Below are positions 43,368 to 52,089 of a stretch of 64,000 nucleotides of DNA, piece after piece. The notes below the pieces were generated by a model. It worked only from the letters and a program-made list of their open reading frames with translations, was not told the DNA's origin and searched no databases. Position numbers and translations under genes: made by a program. The stretch comes from Paenibacillus sp. 481 (lineage in GTDB: Bacteria > Bacillota > Bacilli > Paenibacillales > Paenibacillaceae), in the NCBI RefSeq assembly GCF_021223605.1, contig NZ_CP075175.1, positions 1,592,001 to 1,656,000 of the forward strand. The letters are read 5' to 3'. How positions within the stretch are numbered: position 1 is the first letter of the stretch; each line of letters begins with the position of its first letter.

Positions 43368-43407
43368 ATTGCTGAACCATTTTAATATAGGGGTAAGATA
43401 TGCCCCC

Positions 43408-43435
43408 TTGACTTTCCATTTAAAGCCTATATAAT
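43408..43435 (+). promoter_or_regulatory. Sigma-A promoter of the T-box/serS transcript
   Basis: TTGACT (43408-43413), a 16-bp spacer and TATAAT (43430-43435). Confidence 0.8.
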
Positions 43436-43459
43436 AACGTTAATTATAAATGTGCACAT

Positions 43460-43688
43460 TACGCCCGTGAAGAGCATCCAACTCGGAGGCGTTCTCGTCA
43501 AGGATTTGCGGACCCATTCGCAACTCCCTAAGTGAACCGGAACCGCCCGTTATCGCGGAACCAAGAGGGTAGCAGCAACGATTGCAATTACAGCACCTTT
43601 AATGAAGGTAAGCCACGATAGAGGCTTACCTCGTAAGGTAGGCTGTTCTGTAGTCGTTAGTTGCACCAAGTTGGGTGGCACCGCGAGC
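43460..43688 (+). ncRNA. T-box leader, serine-type
   Basis: The canonical T-box core GGGTGGCACCGCGAGC is at 43674-43689, with a long structured Stem I region upstream. The UGGC in the bulge would pair with a GCCA tRNA end, that is discriminator G73, which fits tRNA-Ser. It precedes serS. Uncharged tRNA is expected to block the terminator that follows. The specifier codon could not be placed with confidence. Confidence 0.88.
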
Positions 43689-43690
43689 TA

Positions 43691-43737
43691 AGCGCTCCTC
43701 GTCCCAATCGGATGAGGGGCGCTTTCTGTCTTTTTTC
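43691..43737 (+). terminator. T-box terminator
   Basis: AAGCGCTCCTC (43691-43701) pairs with GAGGGGCGCTT (43715-43725), followed by TCTGTCTTTTTT. Confidence 0.85.
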
Positions 43738-43770
43738 AACAATTTCGCGGAATAAAAGGAGACGATCGCT

Positions 43771-45189
43771 ATGTTAGACATGCATTGGATTCGCCAATAC
43801 CCAGAACGAGTGCAAGAGGCTGCTGATTTAAAAGGAATTCGCTTCTCGGTGCAAGAACTGCTAGATTCGGATCATAAGCGCCGTTCGCTGTTAACAGCTG
43901 TTGATGAGCTACGTCGGGAGCGAAACGAAGTTTCGACCCGTATTGGGCAATATATGCGAGCAACACATCGCAATCACGGCAAGAAACATGAAGCCAGACT
44001 TGGAGCTGATGCTACCCCTCTAGAGCACAATCAGACGCAGGAGCAAAAGCAGGAGCAGGAGCAAGCTCTAAAGCAAGATTTGCAGCTCGATTTGGAACTT
44101 GATTTGGAGTTCGACTTGGAACAATTAAAGCAGCAGGTCAACTTGGCGAATGAACAATTGGCTGAACTAGAAATGGAGCTGGCACAGGCTGAGCAGCACT
44201 ATAAACAGCTTATACTGCTCGTCCCTAACCTCCCTTCGCCAGATTCGCCTGTTGGGCAGACAGACGAAGATAATGTTGAAGTTCGCAGGGTAGGCGAACC
44301 AACTGTGCAGCAGGAAGACGCAGCGCTTGACCATGTCGCGCTTGGGGAGCGGCTCGGCCTTATCGATATGGGACGCGGCGTCAAAGTGGCCGGAACGCGC
44401 CAATATTATTTGACCGGAGCAGGCGTCTACTTGCATCGAGCTGTGCAGCAGCTTGCGATGGATCTACTTGTGCGGCAAGGATTTGTGCCGCTGGAAGTGC
44501 CTCTTATGGTACGCGAACAAGCGTTAACGGCATCTGGCTTTTTCCCGTACGGTCAAGAGCAGACTTATGCGGTAGCCGATGACCAATGGCTCGTAGGCAC
44601 ATCGGAGGTCAGCTTAATCTCGTACTATGCGGGCGAAATTGTAGATTTAAGCAGCGGGCCTATTTGTTTGGCAGGAGCTTCGACGTGCTTCCGCCGTGAA
44701 GTCGGATCGGCAGGACGCGATGTGCGTGGACTGTACCGTGTACATCAATTTGCCAAAGTGGAGCAAGTTATCATTTGCCGCAATGATGCAGCTGAAGCGG
44801 ACCGATTGCTACAGCACATCCTCAGCAATGCGGAGCAAATATTGCAGTTGCTGGAGCTACCTTATCGAGTGATGGCCGTATGTACAGGCGACATGTCGGA
44901 AAAGACGCATAAGCAGTATGATATTGAAACGTGGATGCCTAGCCGCGGAGCTTACGGTGAAACGCATTCGGCTTCGAATTTGCTGGACTTTCAAGCACGA
45001 CGGTCGAATATCCGCTTCCGCGACGGCGAGGGTAAGCTGCAATATGCTTATACATTGAACAATACAGCCGTTGCCAGCCCGCGCATCTTGATCCCATTGC
45101 TGGAAAATCATCAGCGCCCAGACGGTTCGATTTACATTCCAGAAGCGCTGCGACCGTATATGTATGGTATGACCGAAATTAAAGCATAA
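43771..45189 (+). CDS. serS: Seryl-tRNA synthetase, non-typical subtype with expanded coiled-coil arm
   Basis: 472 residues against about 425 usual for Bacillales. Class II catalytic motifs are present: STCFRREVGSAGRDVRGLYRVHQFAKVEQ (motif 2), ETHSASNLLDFQARRSNIR and TLNNTAVASPRILIPLLENHQRPDGS (motif 3). The serine-binding loop reads GTSEVSL rather than the common PTAEV. The motifs look more like Thermus/actinobacterial and archaeal-eukaryotic SerRS than the B. subtilis enzyme, so this may be a second, horizontally related SerRS. Residues about 62-120 of the tRNA-binding arm hold a Gln/Glu/Asp/Leu-rich insert with a DLEL/DLEF/DLEQ repeat. A serine T-box controls the gene. Confidence 0.88.
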   Translation: MLDMHWIRQYPERVQEAADLKGIRFSVQELLDSDHKRRSLLTAVDELRRERNEVSTRIGQYMRATHRNHGKKHEARLGADATPLEHNQTQEQKQEQEQALKQDLQLDLELDLEFDLEQLKQQVNLANEQLAELEMELAQAEQHYKQLILLVPNLPSPDSPVGQTDEDNVEVRRVGEPTVQQEDAALDHVALGERLGLIDMGRGVKVAGTRQYYLTGAGVYLHRAVQQLAMDLLVRQGFVPLEVPLMVREQALTASGFFPYGQEQTYAVADDQWLVGTSEVSLISYYAGEIVDLSSGPICLAGASTCFRREVGSAGRDVRGLYRVHQFAKVEQVIICRNDAAEADRLLQHILSNAEQILQLLELPYRVMAVCTGDMSEKTHKQYDIETWMPSRGAYGETHSASNLLDFQARRSNIRFRDGEGKLQYAYTLNNTAVASPRILIPLLENHQRPDGSIYIPEALRPYMYGMTEIKA

Positions 45190-45210
45190 ATAACGCGATT
45201 TTAAATAGGA

Positions 45211-45299
45211 AAAGGCGCGCCTCACCTCAGATGCGTTGCAGGAGCTGCATGTGTTGCATATGTTGCATCTGTTGCATCTGTTGGACGAAGTGCGCCTTT
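45211..45299. repeat. Inverted repeat flanking a 9-bp tandem repeat
   Basis: AAAGGCGC (45211-45218) and GCGCCTTT (45292-45299) enclose four copies of TGTTGCATC-like units at 45252-45284. It lies between the convergent serS and ppdK genes and may help terminate either, but no T-run is present. Confidence 0.55.
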
Positions 45300-45377
45300 G
45301 GCCTGCTAAAATGCTCGTTCAAGTAGCTTGCTTAGTAGTTTGTTCAATAGCTTGCTTAAAAGCTCGCTTATGCCCAC

Positions 45378-48086
45378 CTAAATAGCTTCCACTTTCCGCT
45401 TCGACATGCGCTCCGCTTGCTGGGACAAAGAAGCCTGCATGTGCTGCTTTCTGTGCTGTAGTACCGCTTGTGCAGCCGCAATGCGTGCGTTCGGAATGCG
45501 ATAGGGCGAGCAACTTACGTAGTCTAGCCCAATGGCATGACAAAATGCAATCGACTTGCTGTCGCCACCGTGTTCACCGCAAATTCCCGTCTTCAAATTA
45601 GCATTCATAGCCTTGCCACGTGCAGCCGCCAACTCGATAAGCTGACCAACACCGTCTTGGTCAAGCACTTGAAAGGGGTTAACAGGCAATATTCCTGTCT
45701 CCAAATATTGCGCTAAAAATTTCCCTTCAGCGTCATCGCGGCTATAGCCAAACGTCATTTGGGTCAAATCGTTTGTACCAAATGAAAAGAACTCGGCATG
45801 CTGTGCAATTTCGCCTGCCGTCAATGCTGCTCGCGGCACTTCAATCATCGTGCCTACTCGATAAGGGCATAGCAGCCGCTCCACACCCAGCACACGCTCT
45901 GCACATTCATCAATCCGCTTGCGCAGTCGGCTCAATTCATTTACATGCCCGACTAGCGGCACCATAATATCGGGCAGTACAGCAACTCCGCGATGAATAC
46001 TTGCACGCGCAGCTAAGAACACCGCCTCGATCTGCATATCGTAAATATCAGGAAACAACAAGCCTAACCGACAGCCACGTAAGCCGAGCATCGGATTCGT
46101 CTCATGCAGTGATTCTACTTTGCGAAGAACATGAGTCAGCCGCTCACGCTCAATGCCTGTGCTCAATCCCGCTTCCACTTGGTGTAACTGATCCTTCAAA
46201 TCATACAAGCTTGGCAAAAATTCATGCAGCGGCGGGTCCAGCAACCTGATCGTCACCGGCAAACCGTCCATTGCCGCAAAAATACCTTCAAAGTCCGCTT
46301 GCTGCATCGGCAAAATGCGCCGCAGCGCAGCAGCACGTTCAACGTCCGACTCCGCCAAGATCATCGCCTGTACGACGGGCAGTCGTTCTGGGCTCATAAA
46401 CATATGCTCTGTGCGACATAGCCCGATGCCTTGTGCACCGAATTCGCGTGCTTTTGCAGCATCTTCCGGCGTATCCGCGTTGGCGTAAACTTGCAGCTCG
46501 CGAATGCTATCCGCCATGCGCAGCAATTCCGCAAGCTCTGCCGTCACTTGCGGCTCTTGCAACTCTACTGTGCCAAGAATGACCTGCCCCGTGGCACCAT
46601 CTATCGTCAACGCTTCACCCTCGCGCACCGTTACGTTGCCAAGGCGCAGCGTGCCGCTCTGCGCATCAATCACGAGCGTAGCACAGCCACATACGCACGG
46701 CTTACCCATGCCTCGCGCCACAACTGCGGCGTGGCTTGTCATGCCGCCCCTACTCGTCAGCACGCCTGCGGCTGCAATAACGCCGTGAATATCATCCGGC
46801 GTCGTTTCCGTGCTGACAAGCAGCACGCTACGCCCTTCGCTCTTCCACTGCACAGCCGTGTCTGCGTCGAATACGACTTGGCCGGAGGCAGCTCCTGGCG
46901 AAGCAGGCAGTCCTTGGGCTAGCACGGTTAGCGCTTCGCCGTGTCGAATCGAGCGATGCAACAACTGATCCATATGCATCGGTTCCATTCGCTCGACCGC
47001 CTCTTCCGGCGAAATAACGCCTTCGCGCACGAGATCAACCGCAATTTTAACCGCCGCTTGTGCCGTTCGTTTGCCTTCGCGGGTTTGCAGCAAATATAAC
47101 TGCCCTTGCTCCACCGTAAATTCAATATCTTGCATATCTTTGTAATGCTGCTCCAACTTTAACGCCGTATCCACTAACTGCTCATAAATGTACGGCATCT
47201 CCGCATCCAAATGACTAATAGACAACGGCGTACGCACCCCCGCCACGACATCCTCACCTTGTGCGTTTGCTAAATATTCGCCGTAAATCATTTTTTCACC
47301 CGTAGAAGGGTTGCGGGTAAATAAGACGCCTGTGCCGCTATCTTCTCCCCAGTTGCCGAACACCATCGCTTGAATGTTGACCGCCGTTCCTTGCGCATCC
47401 GGAATACCGTACGTACGACGGAACACTTGCGCACGCGGATTGTGCCAGCTGCGGAATACGGCCTCAATCGCCATTTGCAGCTGCTGCTCTACTTGCTGGG
47501 GAAACGAATCACCTGTCCGTTCCAGAATGGCTTGCTTGAACGACTGACACACTTCCTTCCAACCGTCAGCCGTCACATCGTGATCCTCAACAAAGCCCCT
47601 TTCTTGCTTCATGAGGTGAACCATATCTTCAAATAACACAGTAGGAATGTACAGAACAACCGTGCTAAACATATGCAAAAATCTACGGTAACAATCGTAC
47701 GCAAATCGCTCATCCTGCGTAAGTATTGCTAGCCCCTCTACTGTCTCATCATTTAGACCCAAGTTTAATATCGTATCCATCATCCCCGGCATCGAAGCAA
47801 CAGCTCCCGAGCGAACGGAGACGAGCAGCGGATTGTGTCTATCTCCTAATTTCAACTGCTTGCGTTGCTCTAGAAGAAACAGCGCCTGCTGCACCTCTTC
47901 CATCAGCCCAAGCGGCAGTATTTGCCCCGCTTCCTCATACGCCAAGCAAGCCGCCGTCGTAATCGTGAATCCCGGTGGGATGGGCAGCCCAAGTCCCGTC
48001 ATTTCGGCTAAGTTTGCCCCTTTTCCGCCTAACAACGGCTTCAAGGCCACCTGACCCTCGTGAAAATGATATATCCGCTTGCTCAT
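45378..48086 (-). CDS. ppdK: Pyruvate, phosphate dikinase
   Basis: 902 residues. The N-terminal ATP-grasp domain has GGKGANLAEMTGLGLPIPPGFTI and SVRSGAVASMPGMMDTILNLG. The swivelling phosphohistidine domain has GVLTSRGGMTSHAAVVARGMGKPCVCG, with the catalytic His near 450. The C-terminal PEP/pyruvate barrel has GLCRTEHMF, GTMIEVPRAAL, FFSFGTNDLTQMTFGYSRDD and the active-site Cys in KTGICGEHGGD. The enzyme interconverts pyruvate + ATP + Pi and PEP + AMP + PPi. GGGAGG precedes the ATG. No PpdK regulatory-protein (DUF299) gene is adjacent. It is monocistronic. Confidence 0.95.
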   Translation of the reverse strand: MSKRIYHFHEGQVALKPLLGGKGANLAEMTGLGLPIPPGFTITTAACLAYEEAGQILPLGLMEEVQQALFLLEQRKQLKLGDRHNPLLVSVRSGAVASMPGMMDTILNLGLNDETVEGLAILTQDERFAYDCYRRFLHMFSTVVLYIPTVLFEDMVHLMKQERGFVEDHDVTADGWKEVCQSFKQAILERTGDSFPQQVEQQLQMAIEAVFRSWHNPRAQVFRRTYGIPDAQGTAVNIQAMVFGNWGEDSGTGVLFTRNPSTGEKMIYGEYLANAQGEDVVAGVRTPLSISHLDAEMPYIYEQLVDTALKLEQHYKDMQDIEFTVEQGQLYLLQTREGKRTAQAAVKIAVDLVREGVISPEEAVERMEPMHMDQLLHRSIRHGEALTVLAQGLPASPGAASGQVVFDADTAVQWKSEGRSVLLVSTETTPDDIHGVIAAAGVLTSRGGMTSHAAVVARGMGKPCVCGCATLVIDAQSGTLRLGNVTVREGEALTIDGATGQVILGTVELQEPQVTAELAELLRMADSIRELQVYANADTPEDAAKAREFGAQGIGLCRTEHMFMSPERLPVVQAMILAESDVERAAALRRILPMQQADFEGIFAAMDGLPVTIRLLDPPLHEFLPSLYDLKDQLHQVEAGLSTGIERERLTHVLRKVESLHETNPMLGLRGCRLGLLFPDIYDMQIEAVFLAARASIHRGVAVLPDIMVPLVGHVNELSRLRKRIDECAERVLGVERLLCPYRVGTMIEVPRAALTAGEIAQHAEFFSFGTNDLTQMTFGYSRDDAEGKFLAQYLETGILPVNPFQVLDQDGVGQLIELAAARGKAMNANLKTGICGEHGGDSKSIAFCHAIGLDYVSCSPYRIPNARIAAAQAVLQHRKQHMQASLSQQAERMSKRKVEAI

Positions 48087-48684
48087 TGACTATGTTCCTC
48101 CCTTGTATGGTTTACATGTATCTACATGAGCTGCTGTGTGTTTCATCCATATATGTTGGCTTCTGCTAGGTCGTAGGCTAATTCGTAATAGCATTGGTGG
48201 ATTACATTCGGAAATGTCAGAATTCGATGATTCCCCAGTCTGATGGTGTGGATAATTGCAGATATAAAGAAGAAATGTGATGTAATAAATATTCTTATTT
48301 GCCGGATATAATGTATCACATATTTATTTAATGCACAATATTAAATATTTGATACACAATAAATACACAAAAAAGTACGGAATTTTTATTCCGTACAGGT
48401 AATTTCCAAAATACAACGTCATATAAACCGAATCATAATGGATTATTTCGCTTATTTACGGCTATGAAATACGATTTTAAGAAGCTATAAATTTTTTGTT
48501 ATGATTTTCCGAAAAATGTGTAAGAATTATGCAACGATTTTCGTTCTAATGAAGTAAGGTATACTAATACCTTTTTTTGAGCTTCTTAAATATGAAAATA
48601 ATGGAGAAACGGCTCCTTTTCATTTCTAAAGTAACGATAACCGTTTCTATTTGCAGGTGTCTTTATCTGTTGGAGGATGTTATC
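48087..48684. other. AT-rich divergent region between ppdK and the ECF sigma gene
   Basis: About 600 bases. It holds a minus-strand terminator-like hairpin (48369-48396), a possible ECF promoter (TGTAAG at 519-524, CGTT at 542-545 of 48 kb) and an AT-rich block with several imperfect palindromes at 48300-48360. A frame from 48577 joins the sigma gene but has no ribosome binding site there. Confidence 0.55.
48366..48396 (-). terminator. Orphan minus-strand terminator upstream of ppdK
   Basis: GTACGGAAT/ATTCCGTAC (48375-48383 with 48388-48396), a 4-base loop, followed on the minus strand by TTTTTTGTG. No minus-strand gene ends here, so it would stop a short RNA or a ppdK leader. Confidence 0.65.
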
Positions 48685-49254
48685 ATGCAGGATGATGTTA
48701 CGCTTATAAAGCTTATTTTAGAAGGGGATCAAGATTCATACGTGCAACTCATTAATAAACATAAACAACGGCTGTATGCGTTTATTTATAGAATGATGGG
48801 ACAAACTCAAGACGCGCAAGATATGACACAGGAAGTGTTTATTAAAGCTTACTTGAATTTGCATCGCTATACGCATCAAGGATCGTTTTGGACATGGCTA
48901 AGCCGAATTGCTTATCATCATTGTATCGACGAAATTCGTAAACGAAAGCGAATACAACATATACCGCTACTCGACATTGAAATTCCCGAACAAGTAACTC
49001 CAGAAGATATATTACTGGAAAAAGAGCAAACGGATACATTGTGGCAACTAGTCATTCAGCTTCCGCCTGACTACCGCGATGTTATTTTACTACGCCACGT
49101 CCAGCAGTTAAGTTATAACGAAATTAGCGATGTTATTGGACTTCCTGTAAGCACGGTACAAATCAGATTGCATCGCGCTCGTAAAAAATTACGGGAAATG
49201 ATTGTCCAACAATCCACACAAGGAGGTAAGTTCTATGAATTGCTTGAAGTTTGA
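48685..49254 (+). CDS. ECF sigma factor (sigma-70 family, SigW/SigV-like)
   Basis: 189 residues from the ATG at 48685, which follows TGGAGGATG. An upstream in-frame extension lacks a site. Region 2 has RLYAFIYRMMGQTQDAQDMTQEVFIKAYLNLHRYTHQGSFWTWLSRIAYHHCIDEIRKRKR, and region 4 has LPPDYRDVILLRHVQQLSYNEISDVIGLPVSTVQIRLHRARKKL. Both DNA-binding regions are complete. The gene overlaps its anti-sigma factor by 20 bases, the usual design for envelope-stress ECF systems. It could in principle read the ECF promoter upstream of the Ter operon, but this is untested. Confidence 0.93.
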   Translation: MQDDVTLIKLILEGDQDSYVQLINKHKQRLYAFIYRMMGQTQDAQDMTQEVFIKAYLNLHRYTHQGSFWTWLSRIAYHHCIDEIRKRKRIQHIPLLDIEIPEQVTPEDILLEKEQTDTLWQLVIQLPPDYRDVILLRHVQQLSYNEISDVIGLPVSTVQIRLHRARKKLREMIVQQSTQGGKFYELLEV

Positions 49255-51067
49255 TCAGTTCATGAAATACCTCTATAACGATGTAACGAAAGATGAAGCG
49301 ATTTTATTTCATGCTCACCTAGAGCGTTGTACAACATGTCGTTCACAGTTAGAAATGTATCAAATGGAAACCGCGCTGCTGGATACGTTAAGCTATTGTC
49401 CACCGTTACCAGAGTCGTTCGCTTCCAATGTCATGGCCGCTATCGAAGGTAAGAAGCCCCTGCATTGGAAAACGAACAATGACGAACGAACACAGTCACG
49501 GTTTCATTTTGATATGGCTGGGCATGAGAATGAATTCACACAGCCCTTGCAACATTGGACTGTGCCAGACTCTGAGCTTGGTATAGAGCGCCCCGTTGAG
49601 ACTCGCCAACAACGTAAACGTCGGGCACAACAATCTCGCCGTAAACGAATTAAAATCGTAGCTTTAGCAAGTACAACCATGTTTATTGCCGCCTCTATGC
49701 TTGGTGCCTATATGTCGCCGACATTTGCAGCGTATGTAAAGTCATTATTTCTTTTTTACAAAAGTCATGAAGGTACCAAACAAGCAGCTCAACAAGGCCA
49801 CGCGCTGCCCATTGATATGAAAGTGACTGATAAAGGCTACACGTTAATTGTTAAAGAAGCGCTGCTCGATCCGTTACAGCTATCAATTGCATTTCGTCTT
49901 CACTACAATGGGAAACCCGTTTCAACCGAATTAGTAATGAAACATGCCCTTTGGTCTGATCCACCGCCAGGAAGCGATAAGCTTGTCCCTCCTATCAACA
50001 CATTTGAGTTGCTAGATGAGTCCAACAAGCCGATTCAGCAAACGCAGTTAAGCTGGTCCCAACACCATCTTGATACGGTGCTGCAACTTCCGATTCATTC
50101 TTCCTTGGATAAAGGCGCAGTCAAAGCCTTGAATGAAATTCCAGATAAGGTTTATATAAAGTTTAATGTAAACCAAATTGGCGATACAAATGGAATGTGG
50201 CATGTAAAGGTTCCGATTGATATTCAAAAAGCAAAGGCAGCTTCAAATTGGATGATGCTGGACAAGTCACATTTGTCTCCACTTGGTCTCGATATTTCGC
50301 TATTGCAGTTGCGTCATGGGCCGAGTCGCTCGGAGCTATTTTTGCACACAAGCAACACCGAGGTGTGGGCGAAACGGTTGAAAGATATGAAGGCGGAACA
50401 ACGACAAGATATTATGCTTGATTGGTACGGTTTGTTCTATCAAATCAAGGATCAGCAAGGGAATATCGTTGCGGCTTGGGATGGTATGTCGCAAGGGCAA
50501 ATGCAGCTTGGTCATAAAAACATCGTTCGCGAAGCCTTTTTTGGGAGCGGAGGTTATGAGCAGCACAGTTATTTGCCATTCGGAAATAAGCAACATTTGA
50601 TATTTGAGCTTAAGTCTATTTATACGAACGAGCCTCTTCAGTTAGCGCTCAAGCTTCATTCAAACGCAGCAAGAACAACGACAGAGCCGTTAACTGTTGT
50701 TCATGAGGGCACAACTATTCGTGTTAAACCGATAAAACAACAAGGTAAACAAGACATTACCACAGTCAAGCTGGTGAATGGGTCTGGAACTTATAAAGGA
50801 GAAGGCTTTATCTTAGAAATGGATATGACACATCCTCTGGGTACCGCCTTATATAGTGCTTGGACTATTACTGACGAAAAGGGAACTCCGCTGGAGTATA
50901 CGGAAGACTTAGCTCCAAAGCGTGCAGCGGACGGTTCATATCATATTCGCAAGTGGTTCTTTTTTGAGGGCATGAAGAAGCTACCACAGCAAATGATACT
51001 GAAACCGAAAGTCAAAGTACGGTCGCACACGGTCGATTGGTCGACCCCACTGCCATCCAAGCCATAA
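49235..51067 (+). CDS. Transmembrane anti-sigma factor with large extracytoplasmic domain (DUF4179-type)
   Basis: 610 residues from the ATG at 49235, after AGGAGG. The N-terminal zinc-binding anti-sigma domain has HAHLERCTTCRSQLEMY (HxxxCxxC). A basic stretch (RQQRKRRAQQSRRKRIK) leads into one membrane helix near 155-175. The remaining about 430 residues lie outside and form beta-rich repeats: DUF4179-like near 190-320, then two further modules with GTTIRVKPIKQQGKQDITTVKLV. The outer part is expected to sense envelope stress and release the sigma factor on the inside by regulated proteolysis. The link to its sigma factor is shown by the overlap. Confidence 0.88.
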   Translation: MNCLKFDQFMKYLYNDVTKDEAILFHAHLERCTTCRSQLEMYQMETALLDTLSYCPPLPESFASNVMAAIEGKKPLHWKTNNDERTQSRFHFDMAGHENEFTQPLQHWTVPDSELGIERPVETRQQRKRRAQQSRRKRIKIVALASTTMFIAASMLGAYMSPTFAAYVKSLFLFYKSHEGTKQAAQQGHALPIDMKVTDKGYTLIVKEALLDPLQLSIAFRLHYNGKPVSTELVMKHALWSDPPPGSDKLVPPINTFELLDESNKPIQQTQLSWSQHHLDTVLQLPIHSSLDKGAVKALNEIPDKVYIKFNVNQIGDTNGMWHVKVPIDIQKAKAASNWMMLDKSHLSPLGLDISLLQLRHGPSRSELFLHTSNTEVWAKRLKDMKAEQRQDIMLDWYGLFYQIKDQQGNIVAAWDGMSQGQMQLGHKNIVREAFFGSGGYEQHSYLPFGNKQHLIFELKSIYTNEPLQLALKLHSNAARTTTEPLTVVHEGTTIRVKPIKQQGKQDITTVKLVNGSGTYKGEGFILEMDMTHPLGTALYSAWTITDEKGTPLEYTEDLAPKRAADGSYHIRKWFFFEGMKKLPQQMILKPKVKVRSHTVDWSTPLPSKP

Positions 51068-51094
51068 CGATAGCGTCAACCATGCTATAACGTA

Positions 51095-51130
51095 AAGAAG
51101 CCCTGCAATTAAGTAACAGGGCTTCTTTTT
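51095..51130 (+). terminator. Terminator after the anti-sigma gene
   Basis: AAGAAGCCCTG (51095-51105) pairs with CAGGGCTTCTT (51117-51127), followed by TTT. Confidence 0.9.
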
Positions 51131-51213
51131 GACGCATTTTAAACTGAATAGTTACAAGACTGGTTACAAGGCCATTCCTATAGGTTACATATGCTCTAAT
51201 ATGCTCTATTCGC

Positions 51214-51777
51214 TTAATTACTTAATTGCTTAATAACACGGCCTGGATTTCCTGCCACGACAACATTTGCTGGAATATCCTTCGTCACTACACTTCCAGC
51301 ACCGATGACGACATTGTCGCCAATCGTAACGCCTGGCATAATGATCGCTCCCCCGCCAATCCATACATTATCTCCGATCGTTATCGGTGCCCCGTACTCA
51401 ACACCTGAGATACGCGTAGCCGCATCAAGCGGATGGTAAGCCGTATAAATCTGAACGCATGGTGCAAGCATTGCATTTTTGCCAATGCGTACTTCACACA
51501 CATCCAAAATCACACAATTAAAGTTAGCGTAAAAGTTCTCACCAACATGGATGTTGTACCCGTAATCGCAACGGAAATCGGGCTCCATGTACAAGTTGTT
51601 CCCTGTAGAGCCGAACAACTCTTTCAGCAACACACTCCGCTGCTCAACTTCTGTCTCCAGTGTTGCATTGAACAAGCGCGTGAGCTTGCGTGCGCTTAAG
51701 CGATCTGCGATCAATTCCGGATCGGCAGCGAGGTAAGCTTCCCCAGCTATCATTTTTTCTTTTTCTGACTTCATCAC
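51214..51777 (-). CDS. Maltose/galactoside O-acetyltransferase family protein
   Basis: 187 residues. [31 protein letters not shown] is the N-terminal Mac signature. The left-handed beta-helix of hexapeptide repeats runs from about 75 to the end ([72 protein letters not shown]). Catalytic His is in [12 protein letters not shown]. It acetylates sugars with acetyl-CoA. The start follows GGAGG. Whether the acceptor is maltose, galactoside or another sugar is uncertain. Confidence 0.92.
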   Translation of the reverse strand: MMKSEKEKMIAGEAYLAADPELIADRLSARKLTRLFNATLETEVEQRSVLLKELFGSTGNNLYMEPDFRCDYGYNIHVGENFYANFNCVILDVCEVRIGKNAMLAPCVQIYTAYHPLDAATRISGVEYGAPITIGDNVWIGGGAIIMPGVTIGDNVVIGAGSVVTKDIPANVVVAGNPGRVIKQLSN

Positions 51778-51836
51778 TAACGAACCTCCTCTGGAAGCTA
51801 CTGAATCTACTTTATTAGCGCTGCCCTTTGGATAAT

Positions 51837-51971
51837 TTACAATATTAATTCATTATCGCGCTGCAGCAACCCCATTACTATCATATCGTACCAGTGACCT
51901 TTACGAAACAGCTCGTTCTTTAGCACACCCTCGAGCAACTATCCAATTCGCTCATATAAATGAAATTTCCG
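51837..51971 (-). pseudogene. Decayed 3' fragment of a GNAT acetyltransferase (RimJ/RimL type)
   Basis: On the minus strand, translation gives KFHLYERIG, a TAG stop, then LLEGVLKNELFRKG and [19 protein letters not shown] with a normal stop at 51837-51839. This is the typical C-terminal end of N-acyltransferases (LYEKIGF, EGVLR, YDxIxMGLL). One in-frame stop falls at the position usually held by Phe or Trp, and another stop lies just upstream. The N-terminal two-thirds, including the acetyl-CoA loop, is absent. It lies between the sugar acetyltransferase gene and the next terminator. Confidence 0.7.
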
Positions 51972-51984
51972 TTATTCCTCATAA

Positions 51985-52057
51985 TAAAAAACCCCTTAGA
52001 ACCGGGCTGCTACCTGTAAAATAACACAGGATAGCTACTGCCCTTCATCTAAGGGGT
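51985..52057 (-). terminator. Palindromic terminator of the RND operon companion
   Basis: ACCCCTTAGA (51991-52000) pairs with TCTAAGGGGT (52048-52057), enclosing a second stem (GGGCTGCTACCTGT with ACAGGATAGCTACTGCCC). TTTTTTATTA follows on the minus strand. Confidence 0.8.
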
Positions 52058-52089
52058 ACTCGAACATCACACATCGTTACGCGTAAGCT

